Shown piece after piece: positions 1 to 5,922 of a stretch of DNA of 14,743 nt. Below the pieces are notes generated by a model. It made no database searches. It was given only the letters and a program-made list of their open reading frames with translations, and was not told the origin of the DNA. The stretch's first letter is position 1, and the number at the start of each line of letters is the position of its first letter. Both the position numbers and the translations under genes were made by a program. This DNA comes from JACRPI01 sp964385055 (GTDB lineage Archaea; Nanobdellota; Nanobdellia; Woesearchaeales; DSVV01). The stretch is taken from positions 1 to 14,743 of the forward strand of contig CAYLMH010000034.1 of NCBI GenBank assembly GCA_964385055.1. The letters are read 5' to 3'.

Positions 1-21
1 GAAGTGAAAAAGAAAAAATGA

Positions 22-174
22 TTTGGCTTAGAAAAGCAAGCGCAAGTGACAAAATCAGGAAATTCTTTGGTTCTACGTTTGCCTCCTGAGATTGTAAAAT
101 TTACCGGCATCAGCTATAAAGATAATGTGAAAATCTATCCTGTTTCTAAAGATAAAATTGAAGTTGTTTTTTGA
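22..174 (+). pseudogene. AbrB/SpoVT-type DNA-binding protein, 5' end disrupted
   Basis: Frame +1 encodes about 50 residues ending at TGA 172-174. They contain the swapped-hairpin AbrB core: QVTKSGNSLVLRLPPEIV, then GISYKDNVKIYPV and KIEVVF. Such proteins are small dimeric DNA binders, often antitoxins or transition-state regulators. The open frame has no usable start: an in-frame TGA lies at 19-21 and the first start-like codon is GTG 46-48, inside the first beta strand. An ATG at 18-20, with purines before it, begins MIWL in another frame. That frame would join the AbrB frame if one base near 25-29 were removed (MIWLEKQAQ...). A frameshift, a sequencing error or programmed frameshifting are all possible. 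No partner toxin is visible, though the window starts only 18 bases upstream. Family assignment is fairly sure; pseudogene status is inference. Confidence 0.6.
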
Positions 175-212
175 CTAAGAAAGGCTTTTATAGTTAAAAA
201 TATTCCTGCTTT

Positions 213-791
213 TTACGGCTGATATCCACCTTTATTCCCAAAGTAATTACTGTCTTCGTCATTTGGTTTATAGCCTGCGCCAGAAGAACTACTGTAACTT
301 CCTGAACTCGAGTTTCCGCTGTACTCTCCACTTGCTCCTGCGCCATAACTTTCACTTGCGGTGTTGCTCCCATATCCCACAGGACCCCCTGTTGCTCCGC
401 CTACAAACTCATTTGCCTGTTTGTCGCTCATGTGAAACGTGTCTTGCAAAAACTGGACACAGCATGGACAAGTTCTCACTGGCGCTGCCGCAGTTTTATG
501 TCCAGAACTCTGCCATTGCTGTTGTTGCTGTTCCTGACGCTGCTGTTCAATGGACTTTGTTTTCTTTTCTTCTTCCATCGCTTGTCCAAAGCCATGCGTT
601 TTTCCAATCACTGCATTCGGATCTCCTTGCGTAAAAGAAAACAATGTTTGCTCCTGCGGTGCCATATGTTTTTCTCTGTTGTCCAGCATGTGAATCTCTA
701 GCGCTCTTTGTATTCGTTCTTTTTTTTCCTGCTCTGAGACAATACTATCTATTCCTTCTTCAATAATTGGCGCTTGATTGAATTGTACCAT
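213..791 (-). CDS. Hypothetical protein with CPCC motif, Gln-rich linker and Gly/Ser/Tyr-rich tail
   Basis: I do not recognise this 192-residue protein. Residues 1-70 are charged and probably helical. Residues 71-95 are Glu/Lys/Gln-rich with a run of Gln. Residues 107-111 read TCPCC, followed by a short amphipathic stretch to about 128. Residues 131-192 are low-complexity Gly/Ser/Tyr/Asn and probably disordered. There is no signal peptide or membrane segment. His at 34, 42, 66, 98 and 120 together with the Cys cluster could bind metal, but that is inference. It begins 30 bases after the COG0523 GTPase stop on the same strand, so it is probably the last gene of that operon. The ATG at 791 follows a purine-rich stretch but no clear SD. 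The convergent gene across the short gap is the AbrB remnant. Confidence 0.7.
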   Translation of the reverse strand: MVQFNQAPIIEEGIDSIVSEQEKKERIQRALEIHMLDNREKHMAPQEQTLFSFTQGDPNAVIGKTHGFGQAMEEEKKTKSIEQQRQEQQQQQWQSSGHKTAAAPVRTCPCCVQFLQDTFHMSDKQANEFVGGATGGPVGYGSNTASESYGAGASGEYSGNSSSGSYSSSSGAGYKPNDEDSNYFGNKGGYQP

Positions 792-821
792 TTTTGTTTC
801 TCTTTCTGCTCTATTTTCTTG

Positions 822-1862
822 TTAGGCAAAGCATCTTTTTAATGCTTCTTCTATTTTTTGTGGATCAAACCCTTTTCCAATAAACACGAGCATTGTTTGC
901 TTCTTTTCTTTTTTCCATGGCATTTCTGTTTTGACATCAATCCTTCTTCCTACTTGTTGATAGATTGCTTTGTTTTCTAGACCTTTGAAAGAAATGATCC
1001 CTTTACTTCTGAAGATTGCTTCTGGCAAATTTTGCGCAAAAACTTGAAACTTTTGGATATCAAATGGTTTCTTTGCTTTGAACATAAACGAGATGATTCC
1101 ATCTTTTTCTATATGATTTCCAAATTCATCATGCTCATGATCTTCTTCTTTCCAATTTCCTTTTTTGTCCACAAATCGTTTAACGTCAAACTGCCCAATA
1201 TTGAGGATCAATTCCAAAGGGATACTGCTGTGGCTTGTTTCAATAATTCTCGCGTGTGGCGCTTTTGTTTGGATTTCTCTCGTGATATGTTCACGCTTTT
1301 TGTCGCTCACTGTTTCTTTTTTGTTGAGGAGAATGATGTCCGCTGCTTTAATTTGATCTTCTCCATTGCTTTGTTTGAGATTATGCTCAAAATGATCCGC
1401 GTCCACTACTGTAATTATTGCATCCAGCTCTGTCAGTTGTTGGAGTTCTTTGAGAAAAAATGTCTGCGCAACAGGAATGGGATTCGCAACTCCTGATGTT
1501 TCAATAATGAGGTGCTGCATATTCTTGTGCTTTTTGAGAATGTTGAGGATCATATTGATGAGATCTCCTCTGACTTGGCAGCAAATACAGCCATTGCTGA
1601 GTTCGATGATATCTTCTTTTGTCTTTACAATCAATTCGTTGTCAATTCCTATTTCTCCAAACTCGTTGACAATCACTGCAAATTTTATTCCTTTGTTTTT
1701 GGTGAGAATATGATTCACTAATGTTGTTTTTCCAGAGCCGAGATAGCCAGTGATAATCGTGACAGGAAGACGCTTTTGCTTCTTTGTCTTGTTTTCTTTC
1801 TCTTTTCTTTTTTGCACTTTTTTTGTTGCTTTTTTCATTACTCTTTTTCTCCTTTTATCCAT
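822..1862 (-). CDS. CobW/COG0523-family G3E GTPase (putative metallochaperone)
   Basis: A 346-residue cytosolic GTPase of the G3E family, whose members use GTP hydrolysis to deliver Zn, Co or other metals to target proteins. Visible motifs: Walker A GYLGSGKTT (39-47), the family CxCC metal site in NGCICCQVRGDL (90-101), the ETSG switch region (121-124), and a guanine-recognition motif NKKE (180-183) where NKxD is usual. A His/Asp-rich loop DHEHDEFGNH (241-250) precedes the CobW C-terminal domain (about 255-346). The N-terminus has an unusual Lys/Arg-rich extension of about 30 residues, and Met9 is an alternative start. The ATG overlaps the end of the upstream TIM-barrel gene by 8 bases, implying translational coupling. 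The metal cannot be inferred from sequence. Confidence 0.9.
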   Translation of the reverse strand: MDKRRKRVMKKATKKVQKRKEKENKTKKQKRLPVTIITGYLGSGKTTLVNHILTKNKGIKFAVIVNEFGEIGIDNELIVKTKEDIIELSNGCICCQVRGDLINMILNILKKHKNMQHLIIETSGVANPIPVAQTFFLKELQQLTELDAIITVVDADHFEHNLKQSNGEDQIKAADIILLNKKETVSDKKREHITREIQTKAPHARIIETSHSSIPLELILNIGQFDVKRFVDKKGNWKEEDHEHDEFGNHIEKDGIISFMFKAKKPFDIQKFQVFAQNLPEAIFRSKGIISFKGLENKAIYQQVGRRIDVKTEMPWKKEKKQTMLVFIGKGFDPQKIEEALKRCFA

Positions 1863-2580
1863 ATCTTCTCAAAAACGCAATGTCTCTTTTTGCTTTTTCT
1901 ATATTCTTTGGAGTCTCAAGTGTTATGTCCCTGTTCTTAGGAATATATTTGAGATATTCTTTTACTGGAAAATTTCCATCCCCTATATGTATATGTTGAT
2001 CAATAGGCACTTCTACATGACCGTCACAAACATGACCATGCACAATAGGAAGTTTCTTTAGCTCTTTCAGAAAATATTCTGGATTTTTGTGCATTTCCAT
2101 CCCAGATATGATCGCGTGCGAAAGATCCAAACAGATTCCTGTTTTAAACGTCTTTGTCAGAAACAGAAGATCTTTTTTGTCATAACAGAACATATACTGT
2201 CCATTTGCCACTGCAATAAGATTCTCAAAAATTATTCTTTTATCCCACGTCGCTTGCAGCTGCGCGGCAGCTTCTTTTAATGAGCATTCTTTGTTCTCGA
2301 TATGTCCTGCGTGGACGATAATTTTTTCTGCATTGAACTTATCTGCTAAATGAATTGCCCAGCTTGTTGCTGCTTGATTTTTTTTTCTTTTTGCAGGATT
2401 TGCGTGATTGATCCCAAACCCATCATGTTCATGATGAATGATAACAGACTTTGTTCTTTCTTGCAGCCATGCATATTCTGCACCTTCCACTGCCATAATT
2501 TCTACAAAGTCAATGTATGGTTCCATGCTCTCATAAAACGCCTTCCCGTTGGGGAATATTTTAACGCCAATTTTTCTCAT
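1855..2580 (-). CDS. Xylose-isomerase-like/endonuclease IV-like TIM-barrel metalloprotein
   Basis: The 241 residues read as an AP_endonuc_2/xylose-isomerase-like TIM barrel. Likely divalent-metal ligands sit at strand ends in the expected order: HHEHDG (49-54), VHAGH (89-93), FEN (118-120), LDLSHA (151-156), HGHVCDGH (181-188), HIHIGDG (196-202) and LETP (221-224). The family includes sugar isomerases, epimerases and AP endonucleases; I cannot tell which reaction this one catalyses. The open frame extends 45 codons upstream to an ATG at 2715, but the start at 2580 is preferred. The protein then begins with the first beta strand (MRKIGVKIF), and a TATA box at 2604-2611 lies about 27 bases upstream, whereas the longer form would place the promoter inside the gene. 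It is the first gene of an operon with the COG0523 GTPase. Confidence 0.8.
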   Translation of the reverse strand: MRKIGVKIFPNGKAFYESMEPYIDFVEIMAVEGAEYAWLQERTKSVIIHHEHDGFGINHANPAKRKKNQAATSWAIHLADKFNAEKIIVHAGHIENKECSLKEAAAQLQATWDKRIIFENLIAVANGQYMFCYDKKDLLFLTKTFKTGICLDLSHAIISGMEMHKNPEYFLKELKKLPIVHGHVCDGHVEVPIDQHIHIGDGNFPVKEYLKYIPKNRDITLETPKNIEKAKRDIAFLRRYG

Positions 2581-2601
2581 TCTCTTTCCTTGACATAATG
2601 C

Positions 2602-2612
2602 CCTATAAATAC
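2602..2612 (-). promoter_or_regulatory. TATA box for the TIM-barrel/COG0523 operon
   Basis: On the minus strand the sequence reads AGTATTTATAGGG. Its centre is about 27 bases before the ATG at 2580, the spacing of an archaeal TATA box to a transcription start at or next to the start codon. A leaderless mRNA is predicted. Confidence 0.6.
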
Positions 2613-2666
2613 TTTTTGTGCTCTTTTCGACACCACGCGATAACACTTTTTCCGAGAATAAAAACC

Positions 2667-2675
2667 TTTTTATAC
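2667..2675 (+). promoter_or_regulatory. TATA box for the DUF47/PhoU-like gene
   Basis: TTTTTATAC lies about 27 bases before the ATG at 2698, so a leaderless transcript is predicted. It is divergent from the TATA box at 2602-2612, and both promoters share a 117-base intergenic region. Confidence 0.6.
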
Positions 2676-2697
2676 TTTGGTTTGTTGAAAAAGAATC

Positions 2698-3348
2698 ATG
2701 AATCAACTTCGACAACTTTTGTTTCCTACTGATGACCGAAAATTCTTCCGCATGCTTGTGGAATTAAGTTCCCAGATTTCTCGTGGCGCGACTGTTTTCA
2801 AAGACTTTGTTGATACCTACGAAAAACTTTCTGATCAAGAAAAAGGACAGCGGGTAGCAGACATTAAGGAATTAGAACATCGCTGCGATGAGTTAAGTCA
2901 TATTATTATTATGCGTTTGAATCGTTCCAACGCGAATACTGTGCACATGGAAACCATTCACTCGCTTGCTTCTTTGCTGAGCACTATTATGGATAGCATT
3001 AGTGATGTTTCCAGGCGCATGGTGCTTTTCCGACTTATAAAAACCAATGCTGAACTTCAGCAATTTGCTCTCTTAGTGAATAATTCTTGCAGAGAAGTTC
3101 ACGCGATGATTGAACAATTACATACGCCTCGCAACATTAACAAAGCGATCATTCGTATTCATGGCATTGAGCGAGAAGCAGATTATGTTTATCACCTTGC
3201 GATGGCAGATCTTTTTGCAGTGAAGCAACGGGATGCACGCGAACTCATTATTTTGAAAGATTTGTATGATCTTCTTGAGAACACTGTTGATAAAACAGAG
3301 TTTGTCGCTCGCGTTGTTGAGAATATGGTTGCGAAGGATAAAGAGTAA
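2698..3348 (+). CDS. DUF47/PhoU-like family protein
   Basis: A 216-residue, almost fully helical cytosolic protein beginning MNQLRQLLFPTDDRKFF, characteristic of DUF47 (COG1392) relatives of PhoU. Three metal-binding-type E/DxxxD repeats are visible: ELEHRCDE (about 58-65), GIEREADY (about 155-162) and LENTVDKTE near the C-terminus. In many genomes DUF47 genes sit beside a Pit-type phosphate transporter and are thought to modulate it; here none is adjacent. The usual HRLNKTFITPLDREDI-like stretch is altered to IIMRLNRSNANTVHMETIHS, so this is a divergent member. It is transcribed alone from a leaderless-type promoter and ends 6 bases from the convergent membrane-protein gene. Family is reasonably sure; a phosphate role is inference. 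Confidence 0.75.
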   Translation: MNQLRQLLFPTDDRKFFRMLVELSSQISRGATVFKDFVDTYEKLSDQEKGQRVADIKELEHRCDELSHIIIMRLNRSNANTVHMETIHSLASLLSTIMDSISDVSRRMVLFRLIKTNAELQQFALLVNNSCREVHAMIEQLHTPRNINKAIIRIHGIEREADYVYHLAMADLFAVKQRDARELIILKDLYDLLENTVDKTEFVARVVENMVAKDKE

Positions 3349-3354
3349 GGTTTT

Positions 3355-4137
3355 CTATTGTTTATGCATTCTGAAAAGAACAACTAAATATAAAATAACG
3401 ACTGAATATGAGATTAATGTTCCTAAGTAAACTCCTAAAAGAGGGTACAAAAAGAAGACGCTAACAATATACATGACCATTGCCCATTGTCCTTGAGGTA
3501 CATTTTTTATTATTGTATGAACATGTTCTTTTCCGTACGCATTATGAATAATCAAAATTAACGGAAACAATGTTGTTGGAAAAGCAGAAAATAATCCTGC
3601 CCATTTCGGACCAACAAGTTGCGCTATACTCGTTACGAACAAGATTACTATGGATGCAACAACCGCTCTTATGAAAAGGACTTTTTGGTTGAGTTTCACT
3701 GTGTTTTTTATGGTACTATTCTTTATTTTTTTAAATAAATAAGTGAATAAAGGAATAGAAATTAATGGGATTATCAAGGCAGTTACAAGGTTAAATTGAA
3801 ATTGTTTTAACAAGAAAATTGTTATTAAATATCCTCCTGTTGCTATGATTGAAGAGAAAAATATATTCATTTTAGTATTATTAACGGAAGCTCTAAAATA
3901 AAGATAAATAAAAACTTGCATAGAAAGCATTCCCACTAAATTAAATAACGAACTTTGAGAAGCAAAATCTGTTCCTTGCTCTAAACCATAGAAAAAAAGA
4001 ATAATCGCTGTTCCGGTTGGAATGCCTGAGACTATTCCAGACACTTTTGGGCTCACCCATTCCGCAAGTAACGAAAGCATCAAAACAAAGAGAATAGTTA
4101 CAACAGTTTTTATAACGAATAATGTGGTTACAATCAT
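3355..4137 (-). CDS. Polytopic membrane protein with internal duplication, function unknown
   Basis: A 260-residue protein with roughly eight hydrophobic segments (near 5-25, 34-52, 64-82, 92-111, 116-136, 153-174, 181-199 and 217-255) and no recognised catalytic motif. It contains an internal repeat: LAEWVSPKVSGIVSGIPTG (24-42) matches IAQLVGPKWAGLFSAFPTT (171-189), and each copy is followed by a hydrophobic helix. The shared pattern is (L/I)A..V.PK..G..S..P(T), offset by 147 residues, so the protein probably arose by duplication of a four-helix unit, as in many transporters. I cannot name a substrate. It is divergent from the asparaginase-like gene and its codons look more AT-rich than those of the pheS-pheT region, by eye only. 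A weak TATA-like element lies about 27 bases upstream. Confidence 0.75.
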   Translation of the reverse strand: MIVTTLFVIKTVVTILFVLMLSLLAEWVSPKVSGIVSGIPTGTAIILFFYGLEQGTDFASQSSLFNLVGMLSMQVFIYLYFRASVNNTKMNIFFSSIIATGGYLITIFLLKQFQFNLVTALIIPLISIPLFTYLFKKIKNSTIKNTVKLNQKVLFIRAVVASIVILFVTSIAQLVGPKWAGLFSAFPTTLFPLILIIHNAYGKEHVHTIIKNVPQGQWAMVMYIVSVFFLYPLLGVYLGTLISYSVVILYLVVLFRMHKQ

Positions 4138-4159
4138 CTTATTCTCTATGAATTTGTTT

Positions 4160-4170
4160 GTTTATTAATG
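4160..4170 (-). promoter_or_regulatory. Weak TATA-like element for the membrane-protein gene
   Basis: The minus strand reads CATTAATAAAC, centred about 27 bases before the ATG at 4137. It is a poor match to the archaeal TATA consensus but has the same spacing as the other leaderless promoters here. Confidence 0.35.
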
Positions 4171-4218
4171 TTTGTTTAACACTTTGCTCTCTTTCTTACA
4201 TGTTTTTAGTAAAACGAA

Positions 4219-4230
4219 TTATTTATAAAT
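4219..4230 (+). promoter_or_regulatory. TATA box for the asparaginase-like gene
   Basis: TTATTTATAAAT is a strong archaeal TATA box centred about 27 bases before the ATG at 4252, so a leaderless mRNA is predicted. Confidence 0.65.
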
Positions 4231-4251
4231 GTACACATTTAACGTTACATT

Positions 4252-5349
4252 ATGACTACTTATACCAACAAAAGAATAGGGATTATTTTTACAGGTGGAA
4301 CTGTAGCTGGAAATGTTGCGAAAAGTGCTGTTTCACAAAATGTAAAATCAGATCCAAACAGCTTCAAGGTTATTTTGGAAAATTCTGTTGATATTGTGAA
4401 AAAGAATTGGCATATAGAAATCTCTCCTTCTATCACTGAATTGCTTAATGTTGATAGTTCTAACATGCAACCTGAAAATTGGACAATGATGATAGAAGAA
4501 ATCCAACGTACTTATGATGACTATGATGCGTTCATTATCCTGCATGGAACAAATACTATGGGATATACTGCAGCAGCATTAACGTTTGCGTTAGAAAATA
4601 TCAATAAGCCGGTTATTCTCACAGGAGCTCAGGTTCCTTTAGGATATTTAGGAACAGATTCTGTCACAAACTTGGTCAACTCTTTGCGAGTGGCTGTTTG
4701 GGGTTATCATGAAATTAAAGGAGTAATGGCGGTTTTTGGAAGTAAAATAATCACTGGGTCTAGAGTGAAGAAAGGAACTGATTTTGATTACGATCCTTTC
4801 AAGGCTTTTCAAACAGGTGAATTAGGAAATATTGGAAGATTCATGAGGATTAATGAGTCTGCTATGAAAAAACATATCACTTATTTATCTAAATACAAAG
4901 CATTGGCAATTCAATCGAGAGTCTTAAGTGTTAAAAAGAACTTTGATACAAAAAGCATCGCCTCGCTCACTGAAGTTCCAGGTATGTCCGTTGATCTCTT
5001 TCAATCATTAGTAGAAAATAATGGAATCAAAGCTTTTGTCTTTAGGTCCTTTGGGGCAGGCGATCCAAGTAGTCATTTATTTCCCGCTTTTGAATATTTA
5101 AAGAAAAAGAAAATTCCTATAGTCGTTACTACTCAAGCACCAAGCGGTGTTTCAAATTTCCAAGTAAACGAAACAGGACAATATTTACGAGAACACGATT
5201 TAGCTATTCCTGCATATGACATGAGCATTGAGTCCATGACTGTAAAATTGGCTTGGTTATTAGCCCAAAAAACAAAATATGAAGACATCAAGCAAAAGAT
5301 GGTTGAAGATATGCATGGTGAAATTACTCTTGAGAATGAATTAATATAA
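4252..5349 (+). CDS. Type-I L-asparaginase-like amidohydrolase
   Basis: A 365-residue member of the asparaginase/glutaminase family, which hydrolyses L-asparagine to aspartate and ammonia using two Thr-centred catalytic sites. Visible: FTGGTVAG (13-20) with the nucleophile Thr14; VDSSNM (67-72), the substrate Ser region; HGTNTM (98-103), the second Thr motif; SRVKKGTDFDYDPF (170-183) with the motif Lys; and the C-terminal FGAGDPSS segment. No signal peptide is seen, so it should be cytosolic. The normally near-invariant Asp in HGTDT is Asn (N101). The segment between the first motif and residue 50 looks longer than in typical members of about 330 residues. The N-terminal domain of GatD is missing and no gatE is near, so a GatD amidotransferase is unlikely. 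Actual activity is uncertain. It ends 13 bases before the convergent hydrolase gene. Confidence 0.85.
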   Translation: MTTYTNKRIGIIFTGGTVAGNVAKSAVSQNVKSDPNSFKVILENSVDIVKKNWHIEISPSITELLNVDSSNMQPENWTMMIEEIQRTYDDYDAFIILHGTNTMGYTAAALTFALENINKPVILTGAQVPLGYLGTDSVTNLVNSLRVAVWGYHEIKGVMAVFGSKIITGSRVKKGTDFDYDPFKAFQTGELGNIGRFMRINESAMKKHITYLSKYKALAIQSRVLSVKKNFDTKSIASLTEVPGMSVDLFQSLVENNGIKAFVFRSFGAGDPSSHLFPAFEYLKKKKIPIVVTTQAPSGVSNFQVNETGQYLREHDLAIPAYDMSIESMTVKLAWLLAQKTKYEDIKQKMVEDMHGEITLENELI

Positions 5350-5362
5350 CAGTTTATTCTTA

Positions 5363-5920
5363 TCATATTAAAGTTGATTTCAACTTTTCAAGAAGTAAAT
5401 CAAACTTTGTGTACCCTGCTTTTGCATTGAAGTGACCAGCATTTTTACATCTAACTAAATCAACACCAAGTTCTTTTGCTACTTTCTCCCCATTACCAAT
5501 GCAAATGAGGGGATCATCTTCAGAATGAAATACAAGAAATTTATCTGAGCTATTTCTTATTTTTCTCCAGTCAAATGGCTTCTCAATAAACGGTCGATCT
5601 GCTTCATAATACTTTATTGGCATAACTCCTATAGGCGGTGCAACAAATACCGCAACTTTGATCTTAACTTGGATGCTCTCCAACAACCTCAACAGAAAAG
5701 CGCAACCGCCGCTATGCGCAACTATAACTGTCTCAGTATTGAGCTGTTTTTCGTATTTTCTAAAAACTTCAAACCAGTGTTCTGGGTCTTGATTTTTAGG
5801 TGTGGGGAACTGAGGAACAAACACTTTATATTCGCATTCTTCTAATCTTTCTTTCAACCACGGAAACCAGTTTTCCTCTGGATACCCTCCTGTTCCATGA
5901 AATATGAACGCATTTTTCAT
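5363..5920 (-). CDS. RBBP9/YdeN-family alpha/beta serine hydrolase
   Basis: A small (185-residue) alpha/beta hydrolase. Numbered from the chosen start, the catalytic triad is Ser70 in AHSGG, an Asp in SEDDP (135-136) and His163 in AGHFN. HGTGGYPEENWFPWL (8-22) is the family oxyanion-region signature and VAPP follows the core strand. Natural substrates of this family are mostly unknown. The frame stays open to an ATG at 5938, inside the preceding gene, but Met at 5918-5920 is preferred: it gives the usual family N-terminus MKNAFIFHGT, starts 2 bases after the upstream stop, and has a GGTGGGG SD-like stretch about 10 bases upstream. It is co-transcribed with, and probably coupled to, the E1-like gene. 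There is no signal peptide; cytosolic. Confidence 0.85.
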   Translation of the reverse strand: MKNAFIFHGTGGYPEENWFPWLKERLEECEYKVFVPQFPTPKNQDPEHWFEVFRKYEKQLNTETVIVAHSGGCAFLLRLLESIQVKIKVAVFVAPPIGVMPIKYYEADRPFIEKPFDWRKIRNSSDKFLVFHSEDDPLICIGNGEKVAKELGVDLVRCKNAGHFNAKAGYTKFDLLLEKLKSTLI

Positions 5921-5922
5921 TC

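Noticed and set aside
4252..5349. GatD subunit of the archaeal Glu-tRNA(Gln) amidotransferase
   Set aside because: The N-terminal GatD-specific domain is absent, no gatE lies nearby, and the asparaginase core begins at residue 8.
5370..5387. Inverted repeat AAAGTTGA/TCAACTTT as terminator of the asparaginase-like gene
   Set aside because: It is inside the C-terminal codons of the convergent hydrolase, has a 2-base loop and no following T run on the plus strand.
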